Assembly (NCBI RefSeq): GCF_001570485.1
Contig: NZ_BCTA01000030.1
Span: 1-42,341 of the forward strand
DNA length: 42,341 nt
Source: Mycolicibacterium novocastrense
GTDB taxonomy: Bacteria > Actinomycetota > Actinomycetes > Mycobacteriales > Mycobacteriaceae
Reading direction: 5' to 3'
The notes under the pieces were generated by a model that made no database searches, was not told where the DNA came from, and saw nothing but the letters and a program-made list of their open reading frames with translations. The first letter of the stretch is position 1. The number at the start of each line of letters is the position of its first letter. Below, piece after piece: positions 28,390 to 38,600 of the stretch. Position numbers and translations under genes: made by a program.

Positions 28390-29964
28390 GTGAAGCATCC
28401 GTGGGACCGGCGGCTCGGGGTGTGGTGGATCGCCGAAGATCACCCCCACGCACCGGCGATCGCCGAGTCGCCCAGCGGGCGCACCATGAGCTTCGGTGAA
28501 CTCGCCGCGGCGGCCCACCGCGTGGCCAACGCCTTGCGCGCCCATGATCTCCAAGACGGCGAGGCGGTTGCCTACGCGCTGCCCAACGACGTCGACGCCG
28601 TGGTGTGGCAACTGGCGACCACCGAGATCGGTCTGCGCTACCTGACGCTGAACCCGACACTGTCGGCCGACGAGTTCGCCTCGATCCTCGAACACTCCGG
28701 CGCCACCGCGCTGGTGTCCCACGTCGACTACCTCGACCGGTGCCGCACCGCGGCAGGCCGCGCCGCACTGCGCGTGGTTGTCGGCGCCGCGCCCGAAGAC
28801 GACCTGCCCGCCGGATTCATCACCGACGCCGAGTTGGTGGCCGGTGAACCGTCGACCCCGCCCGCCCGTCGCAGACAGGGCGATTCCATCCGATATTCGT
28901 CGGGAACCACGGGCAAGCCGAAGGGCATCATGCGCGCACTCGACGACCGCGATCCGTCGGAGGCCGCGAACGCCATGGCGGTGTTCGGCCGCGCATTCGA
29001 CTTCCGCCCCTTCGACGGCGCGCACCTGGTGTCGACGGGTATGCATCACGCCGGTTGCCAGAGCTTCTATCTCGGCGCTCTCAACGTCGGTCAGGCGCTG
29101 GTGATCCTCGGCAAGTTCGACGCCGAGCAGACCCTGGCCGCCATCGACCGGCACCCGGTCACGTCGGCCTACATGGTGCCCACCCAGTTCGTGCGAATGC
29201 TCAAGCTGCCGCGCGAGGTCCGCGCCAAGTACGACGTCTCGAGCCTGCGGTCGGTGGTGCACTCGGCCGCGCCCTGCCCCCTGCAGGTCAAGAAGGACAT
29301 GATGGACTGGTGGGGGCCGGTGATCTGGGAGACCTACGGCGGCACCGAGGGTGCGGCCACCATCGCCAAACCGCACCGCTGGCTCGAGAAGCCCGGCACG
29401 GTCGGCAGGCCGGTACGCGGGATGAGCGTCAAGATTCTCGACGATGAGGGAAACCTCTTGCCCGCCAACGAAATCGGGAACGTCTACATCGAATCGCGCA
29501 GCGGGCAGAGCTTCGAATACCGCAACGACGCCGAACTCACCGCGTCCGTGCACCGCGGGAACGCCTTCACGCTGGGCGATGTCGGTTACCTCGACGAAGA
29601 CGGCTATCTGTTCATCTGCGACCGCGCCAAGGACATGATCATCAGCGGCGGCGTCAACATCTACCCGGCCGAGGTCGAGGGTGTCCTGTCCAGCCATCCG
29701 GCCGTCGCCGACGTGGCGGTGATCGGGATACCCGATCCGGAGTGGGGCGAACAGGTCAAGGCGGTGGTCGAACTCGTCGCCGACGCGGAGCCGTCGGACG
29801 CCCTGACCGAGGAACTCATCGCGTTCACCCGGTCCCGGCTTGCGGGCTACAAATGTCCGCGCTCGGTGGAGTTCACCACCCGACTGCCACGCACCGAGAC
29901 GGGGAAGTTGATGAAACGTTCGATCAGGGACGCCTATTGGGCCAAAGCCGGCAGGCTGGTCTGA
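28390..29964 (+). CDS. Acyl-CoA ligase (FadD-type)
   Basis: This 524-residue adenylate-forming ligase activates a carboxylic acid with ATP and CoA. It shows ATP loop YSSGTTGKPKG, ETYGGTEGA, the hinge aspartate region GDVGYLDEDGYLFICDRAKD, and catalytic-lysine region RTETGKLMKR at the C-terminus. I prefer GTG 28390 to the GTG at 28384, because GAGGGGA ends 7 bases before the former and only 1 base before the latter. It is the only intact CoA ligase in the island and would feed the substrate into beta-oxidation. It is followed closely by the thioesterase gene. The exact acid is unknown. Confidence 0.9.
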   Translation: MKHPWDRRLGVWWIAEDHPHAPAIAESPSGRTMSFGELAAAAHRVANALRAHDLQDGEAVAYALPNDVDAVVWQLATTEIGLRYLTLNPTLSADEFASILEHSGATALVSHVDYLDRCRTAAGRAALRVVVGAAPEDDLPAGFITDAELVAGEPSTPPARRRQGDSIRYSSGTTGKPKGIMRALDDRDPSEAANAMAVFGRAFDFRPFDGAHLVSTGMHHAGCQSFYLGALNVGQALVILGKFDAEQTLAAIDRHPVTSAYMVPTQFVRMLKLPREVRAKYDVSSLRSVVHSAAPCPLQVKKDMMDWWGPVIWETYGGTEGAATIAKPHRWLEKPGTVGRPVRGMSVKILDDEGNLLPANEIGNVYIESRSGQSFEYRNDAELTASVHRGNAFTLGDVGYLDEDGYLFICDRAKDMIISGGVNIYPAEVEGVLSSHPAVADVAVIGIPDPEWGEQVKAVVELVADAEPSDALTEELIAFTRSRLAGYKCPRSVEFTTRLPRTETGKLMKRSIRDAYWAKAGRLV

Positions 29965-29993
29965 ATGAGACCGACCGCGAGCCGGGGATCGCA

Positions 29994-30848
29994 ATGAGCT
30001 TGACGCGCGAGGTTTTCGACGGCGAGCAGCTCACCCCCACCACCGTCGCCGAGGTGCTGCACATCAAGGCGCTGCCCCACGACCGGTTTCGAGCCGACCC
30101 GGTCAGCGTCACCGGCAGACGCACGATCTATGGCGGGCAGGTGGCGGCCCAAGCCCTGCGCGCGGCGAGCCTCACGGTGCCCGAGGATCGCGTCGCGCAC
30201 TCCATCCACGGTTATTTCCTGCTCGCCGGTGATGCCAGCGCCCCGATCGAGCTGCGGGTCGAACGCGACCGCGACGGCGGGCGCTACTCGGGCCGCCGCG
30301 TCACCGCCGTCCAGGGCGACGGGGTGATCTTCTCGATGTCCTGCTCGTTCAGCCGTCCGAAACCCGACGCACCCGAATTCCAGGCCGCCGAACTACCGCG
30401 GGTGCAGCGGCCCGACGAGTTGGACACCCACCAACTCAACGCCTCCCGCACCTTCGACGTCGAGGCGCGCGTCCCCGACGACACCCGGCCGTGGTATCGC
30501 TGGCCTGCGCGAATGTGGCTGCGGATCCGCGAACCGTTGGCCGATGACCCCAACATGCGGGCCTGCGGTGTGGTGTTCCTGTCCGACCTCTGCACCGGAT
30601 TGTCCCGGGCGCCGCAGATCGAGCAGGTCGGCCTGCTGCCGAGCGTCGATCACGCGGTGTGGCTGCACCGCGGCGCGGACCCCAACGACTGGTTGCTGAT
30701 CGATCTCGATCCCATCGCGACCGCGGGCGGGCGCGGAATGTACTCCGGCCACCTCTACAACACACAGGGCACGATCGTGGCCACGCTGGCCCAGGAGTCG
30801 CTTTTCGACATCCCTCGAGCGCGAGCCGAGACACGTTCGGCCACATGA
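29994..30848 (+). CDS. Acyl-CoA thioesterase II (TesB-like)
   Basis: This 284-residue double hot-dog thioesterase hydrolyses acyl-CoA to acid and CoA. The N-terminal hot-dog shows RTIYGGQVAAQALRAAS and HSIHGYFLLAGDASAPI; the C-terminal one shows DHAVWLHRG, DWLLIDLDPIATAGGRGMYSG and GTIVATLAQESL, the usual TesB ending. ATG 29994 is 29 bases after the ligase stop, on the same strand, so the pair can balance CoA load during catabolism. An in-frame open stretch upstream overlaps the ligase and is shadow. It looks intact. Confidence 0.9.
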   Translation: MSLTREVFDGEQLTPTTVAEVLHIKALPHDRFRADPVSVTGRRTIYGGQVAAQALRAASLTVPEDRVAHSIHGYFLLAGDASAPIELRVERDRDGGRYSGRRVTAVQGDGVIFSMSCSFSRPKPDAPEFQAAELPRVQRPDELDTHQLNASRTFDVEARVPDDTRPWYRWPARMWLRIREPLADDPNMRACGVVFLSDLCTGLSRAPQIEQVGLLPSVDHAVWLHRGADPNDWLLIDLDPIATAGGRGMYSGHLYNTQGTIVATLAQESLFDIPRARAETRSAT

Positions 30849-30907
30849 GGATTCGTGCGGATCACGCCCGTCGCAGATTTACGGACGCCGATCTCGAGAG
30901 TATCGCC

Positions 30908-30921
30908 TAAATTAGTATCCT
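30908..30921 (+). promoter_or_regulatory. Shared island element, copy C
   Basis: TAAATTAGTATCCT matches copy B (TTAATCAGTATCCT) at 12 of 14 positions. TATCCT could be the -10 box for the gene starting at 30940. Its ATCCT also pairs with AGGAT 8 bases on, forming a small inverted repeat. Confidence 0.4.
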
Positions 30922-30939
30922 TTACGTTAGGATGACGCC

Positions 30940-32073
30940 ATGCCACGGGCCAGCAGTCCGGACGCAGCGACGCGGACGGATCGCACCGACACGAAACACC
31001 AGGCGGATCGGACCTCGGTGATCACCGCCGATACGCCGATGCTCCCCGCCGACGACAACTTCCACCGGGCCCCGGAGGGCGACCCCTACTGGGCCGAGAC
31101 CACCTGGTGGTCGTTCAACATCCCGGAACGCAAGATCGGCTGCTGGCTGCACGCCACCTTCCACACCACCCGGCGCACCGTCACCTGGCGCGTGTACCTG
31201 TGGGACCCCCGCGGTGCCCATCCGGACGAGCTGCGCTACTTCCGGATGCAAACCGAGGTGCCGGTGACCGAACCGAACCCCGACCTGCGCGACATCGCCA
31301 TCCCCGGCGGCGGCTTCTCGGTGCGAATGCTGCGTCCCCTGCGCGAATACGAGGTCGAGTTCGCCGATGCGGCAGCCGACTTCGCCATCCGCCTGCATTT
31401 CGAGGGCCTGCACGACCCGCGCCGGTTCACCCCCGGTGAGCCACCGTTCATGAACCACACCCACTTCGACCAGGTCGGACACGTCACCGGCGCGCTGACG
31501 TTGGACGGCGAGCACATCCCGATCGACTGCTACTCGGTGCGCGACCGGTCCTGGGCACCGCGGGGCGCGCCTCGGAAACCGGGCAGCGGCAAACGGTCAG
31601 ACGACAGCGGGCGGATCCTGCACCCGGGCGGGCCGCTGTGGCGTCAGATCGAACGCGAGCGCGGACGCGGGCGCATCCAGTACGTGTTCGCCCACACCGG
31701 GCCGGAGGCCGGCTTCCTGGCCTTCGTCAGGGTTGCCGAGGGCGGGGCTGACGGCTGGTCACCGCTCAACCACGGGTGGCTGCTGCGCGACGGCGAATTC
31801 GCCTCACTCGACAAATCGGCCAGCGTCATGAAGAACTACCGCGACCCGGTCACCGGGTGGAGTTCGCACATGGAACTGCGGTTGACCGACGTGCTGGGCA
31901 GGCAAATGGCCACGGAGGGCTTCACAGTCAGCCACATCAGCGAATACGGCGGCGGCAGTACGGCATTGATGCGGTTCGACATGGACGGGCGCATCGGCTG
32001 GGGCGAGGACCAGGACATCTGGGCGCCCAAGCACTTCGCTCGGATGCGTGACGCGCTGCAGGCGGTGCGGTGA
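30940..32073 (+). CDS. Conserved actinobacterial protein (DUF7064/7065-like)
   Basis: The 377-residue product has no signal peptide and is rich in Trp, Arg and beta-strand-forming stretches: DPYWAETTWWSFNIPERKIG near 50, IDCYSVRDRSWAPRGAP near 192 and HGWLLRDGEF near 278. I believe it belongs to a family named only by DUF numbers that often sits in mycobacterial steroid-type gene clusters. The alternating strands suggest a lipocalin-like double barrel related to AttH/CrtC proteins, but that is inference. AGGATG lies 5 bases before the ATG. An unusual Ser/Gly/Arg-rich insert is seen around 205-225. No catalytic role can be claimed. Confidence 0.6.
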   Translation: MPRASSPDAATRTDRTDTKHQADRTSVITADTPMLPADDNFHRAPEGDPYWAETTWWSFNIPERKIGCWLHATFHTTRRTVTWRVYLWDPRGAHPDELRYFRMQTEVPVTEPNPDLRDIAIPGGGFSVRMLRPLREYEVEFADAAADFAIRLHFEGLHDPRRFTPGEPPFMNHTHFDQVGHVTGALTLDGEHIPIDCYSVRDRSWAPRGAPRKPGSGKRSDDSGRILHPGGPLWRQIERERGRGRIQYVFAHTGPEAGFLAFVRVAEGGADGWSPLNHGWLLRDGEFASLDKSASVMKNYRDPVTGWSSHMELRLTDVLGRQMATEGFTVSHISEYGGGSTALMRFDMDGRIGWGEDQDIWAPKHFARMRDALQAVR

Positions 32074-32122
32074 CCCTCCCATCGGAATTCGAACCTTCGC
32101 GAGCAGCAGGAGGAGGATGAGC

Positions 32123-33330
32123 ATGGCTGGACCGTTCGAGGGTGTTCGCGTCGTCGAGGTGGCGGCATGGACCTTCGTGCCGGGGGCCGGCGCCATCATG
32201 GCCGACCTCGGCGCCGACGTGATCAAGGTGGAGCCCCCGACCGGTGATCCCCAGCGCGCGCTGCGCAATGCGCTCAACGCCGACGACAGTGCGCCCAACC
32301 CCTTTCTGCACGTGCCCAATCGGGGTAAGCGCAGCATCACCCTCGACTTGACCACCCCGGCCGGCCTTGACGCGCTGCGCCAACTCGTCAAGACCGCGGA
32401 TGTCTTCCTCACCAGCTACCTGCCGAAGGTCCGGGCCAAACTCGGGATCGATCCCGACGATCTGCGCGCGGACAATCCTCGGCTGATCTACGTGAGGGGA
32501 TCCGGCTGGGGCAGCGCAGGTCCCAACGCCTCAACGGGCGGGTTCGATTCCGCCGCAGCATGGTCGGCGGCGGGAGTGCAGAACAAGCTGACGGCCCCGG
32601 GGGCAACCGACCCCGCCGCGCAACCGGCCGCGTTCTTCGACCTGCAGGGCTCGAGCGCCATCGCCGGTGCGGTGGCGATGGCATTGTTCCGACGAGAACG
32701 CTCGGGCGAGGGCGCGCTGATCGACGTCTCGCTGCTGAACACCGGCATGTGGACGATGGGCCCGACATCGCCGCAGCGGCGACCGGTTCCGGGGAACTGC
32801 CGCGCATCGAACGCAAGGCGGCACCGAATCCGATCGTCAACTACTACCGCACTTCCGATGACCGATGGCTGAACCTGGTGTGCCTGCAGGCCGACCGGTT
32901 CTGGCCTGAACTGTGCACACTGATCGGGCGCGACGACCTGATCGACGATGAGCGGTTCCGCGACGCCTTTTCGCGCTTCGCCAACAGTGCCGAGTGCGTC
33001 GCGGAATTGGACGCCACATTCGCAAGCCGCACGCTCGAGGAATGGCGCAGCGCGCTGGCCGGATTCTCCGGCGTGTGGTCGGCCGCCGCGACGTTCGAGG
33101 AGGTCTGCGCCAGCCCCCAGGTCGCCGAGAACGGTTATCTCCCCGAGGTCGTCGGCACCGACGGCAAACCGTTCCGTCTGGTGGCCCCGCCCTACCAGTT
33201 CGATGGCGTGCCAACCACTCCGGTGGGTCCGGCACCCGAACTCGGCCAGCACACCGAGGAGATCCTGCTGGACTGCGGCATGGACTGGGACACGATCGCC
33301 GGCCTGCGCGACCAGGGAGTGCTGGGCTGA
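32123..33330 (+). pseudogene. Family III CoA transferase with a frameshift
   Basis: Two frames form one CaiB/Frc-type CoA transferase of about 402 residues. The first runs from ATG 32123, which has a GGAGGAGG ribosome site 7 bases before it, through GADVIKVEPPTGDP and GSGWGSAGPNASTGGFDSAA (the likely catalytic Asp lies in GGFD) to LLNTGMWTMGP. At 32,761-32,763 one base is missing, and the family sequence resumes as DIAAAATGSGELPRIERKA through to 33330. Such enzymes move CoA between acids without ATP. The single-base change in a C run could be a real mutation or a sequencing error. Confidence 0.8.
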
Positions 33331-33334
33331 CGTG

Positions 33335-34129
33335 TCAGGAGTACAGGTCGAGGACCGTTTCGTTGGCGAGGTCGCCCCACAGCATCTGGCGGCCCGCACG
33401 ATTCATGTGGGCGGTCCACAGTTCCCTTGCTCCCGGCGCGTCTCCGTCTTCGACCAGGGCGATGAACTTCTCAAAGGTACGCAGCGTCTGCTTGAACTGC
33501 TTCTCGACCACTCCGGGACCGGCGGCCGTGGTGACCGCCCGTTGCATGTGCTTGGTGACGACATCGCGCAACACCGCACCGACCAAGGCCATTGTGTTGT
33601 TTCCGGAACGCTCGAGGATCACGTCATGGAACCGGAAGACGACGGCCGACCACTCGCCGAGGTCGGCATCCTCGGCGCCCTCGGCGATCAGGTCCGCCAA
33701 AGCCGAACAGGCGGACCGCAATTCGGCGATGTCGTCGGGTTTGGCCCGTTTGGCCAGCATCTCGACGGCGGCCGGTTCGAAGACCTTACGCACCTCGTAC
33801 ACGTCGGCCAGCGTGGTTTTCGACATCTGCAGCAGCAGGCCGAAATCCCGGGCGGCCACCGCGGTTTCCGGCGAGGACACCAGCACCCCGCCGCGCGAAC
33901 CGCGGCGCACCACGATCAGCGACTCGCTCTCCAGGATCCGGAAAGCCTCGCGCAACGTGGGTCGCGACACCCCGAACTGCCGGACCAGTTCCACCTCGGT
34001 CGGCAGTGCGTCGCCCTTCTTGAGCACACCACGCACGATGCTGCTGCGCAGATGGTCGGCGATCAACTCGGCGGTCTTGGGGGCACGGACGAGCTTGGAC
34101 GAGCGGTCACCACGGCCGTTCAGTTCCAT
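33335..34129 (-). CDS. GntR/FCD-family regulator
   Basis: This 264-residue FadR-type repressor has a winged helix around 20-90 (GDALPTEVELVRQFGVSRPT, then LREAFRILESESL) and an FCD ligand domain around 105-240 containing the metal-site His pattern (RFHDVILERSGN and later HMQRA). I start at ATG 34129, preceded by GGAGG at 6-10 bases, in place of the ATG at 34159. It ends 4 bases from the convergent CoA-transferase stop. With the tandem regulator it makes two acyl-CoA-type sensors in one island. It is likely to control neighbouring catabolic units. Confidence 0.88.
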   Translation of the reverse strand: MELNGRGDRSSKLVRAPKTAELIADHLRSSIVRGVLKKGDALPTEVELVRQFGVSRPTLREAFRILESESLIVVRRGSRGGVLVSSPETAVAARDFGLLLQMSKTTLADVYEVRKVFEPAAVEMLAKRAKPDDIAELRSACSALADLIAEGAEDADLGEWSAVVFRFHDVILERSGNNTMALVGAVLRDVVTKHMQRAVTTAAGPGVVEKQFKQTLRTFEKFIALVEDGDAPGARELWTAHMNRAGRQMLWGDLANETVLDLYS

Positions 34130-34169
34130 CGCCCTCCTGCCCTGCCCGCCGATGACCACAACGAAATAG

Positions 34170-34657
34170 CTAATTCAGCTTACGTACCGCCGAGATACCC
34201 AGCACTTCAAGGGCGTCCACCTCTTCACGGATGGTGCGCGATCCGAGGTCCGCACAGATCGCCGAACCCACAGCGGACCCATCAGCAGCGCGGCCACCAG
34301 CGGCGCGCCCTGACGAATCACCGCGAGTCCGCTGGCGGCGCCGGCCAGCGAGGTGGCGCCGACCTGCCCGGCCAACAGGGCGAACTGGATCTGCAGCGTC
34401 ACCCCGATCGGTATCGCCACGCACATGGTGGGCAACATCGCCGTCGACGCCATGAACGCGGCCTGCTCGACGAACTCCCAGAACGGGAACCGCCACCTGA
34501 CGATGTCGACGATCAGGTACCGGATTGCCTGCAGGCCGAGGATGCACTGACTGCCAACGGTATTCAGCGCCGCGACGGGGTGGCGCTGGACATAGCCGCG
34601 TCCCCAGTCGCCGACCTCGCCAAGCGGGCTGGGGTACACCTGACGTGGCGTACTCAT
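34170..34657 (-). pseudogene. Orphan YrbE/MlaE permease fragment (Mce-type)
   Basis: The N-terminal part of a YrbE-A permease, the membrane component of Mce lipid importers, begins at ATG 34657 (MSTPRQVYPSPLGEVGDWGR). It reads well to QGAPLVAALLMG, then shifts frame near 34,270-34,280 to AVGSAICADLGSRTIREEVD and ends at a stop after LEVLGISAVRKLN. Normal members run another 80-100 residues with more membrane segments. No YrbE-B, mce or ATPase gene is nearby, so this is the stub of a lost mce operon or of a lone gene. Mce systems import steroids, in keeping with the island's likely substrate. Confidence 0.78.
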
Positions 34658-34685
34658 TCCGCAGTCATCCCGCACTCACGAGCCG

Positions 34686-35888
34686 TCAGCCACGTGGTAG
34701 TCCGAGCGCCCGCTCTGCAATGACGTTACGCAAAACCTCGTTGGTCCCTCCGGCGATGGTGAACGCCCGTCCGTAGAGAAACGCATCTTGCCACCAACCA
34801 CCGTCGCGCACATGCGGATCCGTCTCGATTCGAACGCCGTCGTGGCCCTGCAGCTGGAGACCGTATTCGTGCAGCGCAAGGTTGATCTGACTGAACAGGA
34901 TCTTCGACACCGGCGCGTCAGCGAGGTCGGCGCCGCCGTGCAGCGCCCTGCTCTCGTTGTATGCCGCGACCAACGAGTTGACGTGGACGTCGGCGACGAA
35001 GCCTCCGATCGCCTGACGCACGTCCCGGCGGTCGAGCGCCGAGCCGGCCGTGGCACCGTCCTCGGAGCCGGAGCCGTCGGGCAGCGCGCCCGCCAACCGC
35101 ACGAGCCGCTGCAGCGCACCGAACAGCGAAGCACCGCTGCCCGCACCCGCACGCTCGTGCACCAAGCTGGCCGTGGTCACGGCCCAGCCCTGATCGACTT
35201 CGCCGATCACGTGCTCGGCCGGAACGCGCACCCCGGCCAGGAAGACCTCGTTGAAGTCCGCCGTCCCGGTGATCTCGCGCAGCGGCCGCACCGTGACTCC
35301 CGGCAGCGACATGTCCAGAGCGAAGGCCGTGATGCCCGCGTGCTTGGGGACCTCAGTATTGGTGCGGGCCAGCAAATAGCCCCAGTCGGCGTGCTGGCCA
35401 TTGGTGGTCCACACCTTCTGGCCGTCGATGACGAACACGTCTCCGTCGCGACGTGCGCGGGTGCGCAGGCCCGCGAGGTCGCTGCCGGCATCCGGCTCGC
35501 TGAACAGCTGACACCAGATGTGCTCCCCGGACCGGATGCGTGGCAGAAAGTAGTCCTTTTGCTCGGCGGACCCTGAGGCGATGATCGCCGCGGCAGCCAA
35601 CATCCCGCCACCCACCGGGCCAGGCGCGTTCACACGGATCAGCTCGTCGATCACGACCGACTCGTGCAGCGGATGCGCGTCGGGCAGTCCACCGTATTCG
35701 ACCGGCCAATTCACGCCGAGCATTTGCTCGGAGAACAGCCGCGCGGTCCACTCCCGGAGTTTCGGGATGTCGTGCGCTTCCGGAGCCCGAACGCCGGTTC
35801 GACCATGTCGAGGCGGTTGACAGCTGGCGGCCAAGGCACGCACCCGCTCGCGCAACAAGTCGAGGTGCGTGTCCTGTTCGAGGTGCAA
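34686..35888 (-). CDS. Acyl-CoA dehydrogenase (alpha-like FadE)
   Basis: This 400-residue flavoprotein desaturates acyl-CoA. The family segments are CQLFSEPDAGSDLAGLRTRA (about 130-149), KVWTTNGQHADWGYLLART and, at the end, FTIAGGTNEVLRNVIAERAL. The start is TTG 35888, unusual but supported by GGAGAGGGG 5 bases upstream. The canonical catalytic Glu just before G-T is replaced by Gly, as in heterotetrameric mycobacterial FadE pairs such as FadE26-27 and FadE28-29, where active-site parts are shared. Its likely partner is the divergent FadE gene, which is interrupted here. Confidence 0.87.
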   Translation of the reverse strand: MHLEQDTHLDLLRERVRALAASCQPPRHGRTGVRAPEAHDIPKLREWTARLFSEQMLGVNWPVEYGGLPDAHPLHESVVIDELIRVNAPGPVGGGMLAAAAIIASGSAEQKDYFLPRIRSGEHIWCQLFSEPDAGSDLAGLRTRARRDGDVFVIDGQKVWTTNGQHADWGYLLARTNTEVPKHAGITAFALDMSLPGVTVRPLREITGTADFNEVFLAGVRVPAEHVIGEVDQGWAVTTASLVHERAGAGSGASLFGALQRLVRLAGALPDGSGSEDGATAGSALDRRDVRQAIGGFVADVHVNSLVAAYNESRALHGGADLADAPVSKILFSQINLALHEYGLQLQGHDGVRIETDPHVRDGGWWQDAFLYGRAFTIAGGTNEVLRNVIAERALGLPRG

Positions 35889-35929
35889 TTCAACCCCTCT
35901 CCATCGAATGGTCGAACCAGCAATCGAGC

Positions 35930-35943
35930 TTAATCAGTATCCT
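35930..35943 (+). promoter_or_regulatory. Shared island element, copy B
   Basis: TTAATCAGTATCCT lies in the 118-bp spacer between the two divergent acyl-CoA dehydrogenase genes. Preceded by AGC it matches copy D at 15 of 17 positions and copy A at 12 of 14. It could act as an operator or promoter for both genes. Confidence 0.5.
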
Positions 35944-36006
35944 GTATCTTGTGAAGGCTTTTCCGGATCCGGTCCTTCCGTCACCGATCAGAGCCAAGGA
36001 GACACC

Positions 36007-37131
36007 GTGAATTTCGACCTCACCGACGAGCAACGGGGGCTGATCGAGGTCACCCGCGAGTTGTTGGAGCGGCAGTCGTCGGTGGAGGCGGCCCGGGCGT
36101 TGATCGATGGGCCGGCGGGATACGACCAGCAGTTGTGGCATAAGGGAGCCGAGCTGGGCTGGCCCGCCTTGGCCATTCTCGAGGCAGACGGGGGGCTGGG
36201 TCAGCAGATCATCGAATGGGCTTTGGTCGCAGTCGAATTGGGTCGCGGACTGGCGAGTACGCCCTTCCTGCCGACCGCCGTGGTCGCAGACGCGGTCACC
36301 CGCTCGACCGTGGAGGGCCGAGCGGAGCTGCTGTCGGCGCTGGCCTCCGGTGCGCAGACGGCGACCTGAGCGTTCGCCGAGGTGGGACGACCCTGGTCGG
36401 TGGCGGGAATCCAGACCACCGCCACACGGGACGGTTCCGGGTACGTGCTCAACGACGCGAAGGCATCGGTGCAGGACGCCGATTCGGCGGCGACGCTTCT
36501 GGTCGACGCCGTGCTCGACGGACGTCCGGCGCGCTTCCTGGTACCCGCCGAGGCAACCGGTGTGAAGATCGAGCGCCAGCACACGCTCGACGTGACCCGC
36601 CGATTCTGCGACGTCGTGCTTGACGGGGTGACGCTGGAGGGCACGGCGGTGCTTGCCGAGGGGGCCGCCGCCGAGGAGTCCATCGTCCGCTCCGGCCAGC
36701 TTGCCGCGGTGCTGACCTGCGCCGAACTGGTCGGAATCGGCGAGCGGCTGCTCGAGGTCACGGTGGCCTATGTCAAGGAACGGGTTCAGTTCGGCCGGGC
36801 GGTCGGCAGCTTCCAGGCCGTCAAACACAAGTGCGCGGACATGCGGATCTGGAGTCAATCCTGCGCCGCGGCAACATACTTCGCCGCCATGACCCTCGAC
36901 AGCGAACACCACGACAGCGCCCACGCCGCCAGCGTGGCCAAGGCGTACGTCTCCGACGCGGTCAACAGGCTCGCCGGCGAGGCGTTGCAGCTGCACGGCG
37001 GTATCGGTTTCACCTGGGAGCACGACCTGCACCTGTACCTGCGCCGGGCCCGGGTGGGCGCCGCGCTCTACGGCGACGCCGACCACCACCGCGAGCAGCT
37101 GTTCCGGGCGCAGGCCCTCGCCTCCGCCTGA
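36007..37131 (+). pseudogene. Acyl-CoA dehydrogenase (beta-like FadE) with in-frame stop
   Basis: One continuous frame encodes a 374-residue acyl-CoA dehydrogenase from GTG 36007 (GGAGACACC upstream) to 37131, but codon 121 is TGA (36367-36369). Family likeness continues on both sides without a frame change: SALASGAQTAT, stop, AFAEVGRPWSVAG. The C-terminal LHGGIGFTWEHDLHLYLRRA is typical of FadE27/29-type beta subunits. A single base change, TGG to TGA for instance, would explain it. The downstream part could be re-initiated near 36382, but that would lack the N-terminal domain. Selenocysteine is unlikely, as no SECIS-like context or family precedent is seen. Confidence 0.85.
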
Positions 37132-37139
37132 CGACTTCC

Positions 37140-38346
37140 TCAGTTCTCCCAACTCAGCTGCAGCGAGTCCAGCCCGAATACCTGCCCCGCGTGCTCGACG
37201 GGTGGTGCCGTGACCCGGTAGTCCGGGATGCGCGCATGCCACTCCTCGAGAAACACGGTCATCTCCTGGCGCGCCAGGTGCGAACCCAGGCAGCGGTGCG
37301 GACCGGCGCCGAACGAGATGTGCCGCGTGATGCCGCGATCCAGATCGACCTCGCGGGCCCGGGGGAACACCGTCTCGTCCCGTCCCGCGGCCGCGAGCGG
37401 AAACGAGGCCATGTCGCCGGCCCTGACCGGACATCCGTGAAAATCGATGTCCTGGGTCGCCTTTCGGGCGGTCTGCACGATCGGATAGACCCGGAGCAAC
37501 TCCTCGATGGCCCGCCGGATGAGATCGGGTTCGGCCGTGATGCGAGCGCGGTCCGCGGGATGGGTGGCCAGGTGCAGCATCGCGTACGACAGCTGGCTCG
37601 CCACGGTGTCCAGGCCCGCCATGAACAACAGCAGCAAGCAGTTCAGCAGGTCGCCGTCGCTGACCGGCTCACCGTCGATCGTCCATCCGAGGGCGGCCGT
37701 GACGATGTCGTGGGCATCGGGATCCGCGTCGGTACGGCGCTGGTCGATCAGCGTCTGGAAATAGCCCACCACCTGCGTCATGCCCTCCAGTCGGATCGCC
37801 ATGGCTTCGTCGCCGGTGCCCGACTGGTGAAGCATCTTGTCTTCCCAGTCGAGGAACTCGTCCAGTCGCTCGATCGGCATGCCCATGATGTCGAGGAAGA
37901 TGTGAAGGAAACACCCTGGCCACCTGCTTGACGAACTCGCAGGAGCCGGCGACCGAGACCTGCTCGACGAGTTCGGCTGCGAGCCTGCGATGTTCGTCGC
38001 GCAGACCCTTCACCCGGCCCGGCGAGAAGTACTCGGCGAGCACCTGTCGCCATTTGGCGTGCTGCGGCGGGTCGACCATCACCGGGATCCACCGATAGGG
38101 CGGGTCGGGATCGGTCGGCACGATCACGCTGCTCGACCACATCTCCGGATGTTGCAGGCCTTCGAGGATGGCGGCGTAGTCGGTGAACATCCAATAGCCG
38201 GCTTCGCCCTCGGTGTTGCGGAACACCGGACGCATCCGGTCTTGGCGAGAATCGATGTTCGCGAAACCCGTCAACGCCGGTCCGGCGAGACCCGCCAGCT
38301 CGAACGTGTCCACCGGGCATTGTCCAACCCGCTGTTGAGCCGTCAC
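37140..38346 (-). pseudogene. Cytochrome P450 with a frameshift
   Basis: Two frames build one P450 of about 400 residues. The N-terminal part starts at GTG 38346 (AGAGG 8-12 bases upstream) and includes DPPQHAKWRQVLAEYFSPGR. After VARV the frame changes at about 37,911-37,916, within ACACCCTGG. The rest has helix I LLFMAGLDTVASQ with the normal acid-threonine pair, ExxR in EELLRVYPIV, and heme loop FGAGPHRCLGSHLAR. Removing one base in the C run would restore it. It probably hydroxylated the island's substrate early in the pathway. The CYP family is unassigned. Confidence 0.82.
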
Positions 38347-38600
38347 ATCGTCAACCTCTCGTCAGCGAACTTCGCTTCCTTTGTCTACCAGCTGATTTCG
38401 CCACTCGGCACACATGCGATGTCCCCAGGACGGGACTGCGGCCAGACGGCGCACCCGCGGTCGGAACGTCCGTCGTCATTCGCAGTTCCTTGGCTTCTCA
38501 CGGAGGGATACGCAGAACGCCTGGACCGTATCAACAGTCGTGCGGCGGCGAGGCGCCTTCAGAGATTCAGCAGACACAGTCACGACGGGGACCGCCGAAC
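38347..38600. other. 254-base intergenic region
   Basis: This lies between the P450 start (minus) and the end of the VIT-family gene (minus). It must hold the P450 promoter. Open frames here are antisense or lack start signals, and I see no repeat, RNA gene or strong hairpin. Confidence 0.5.
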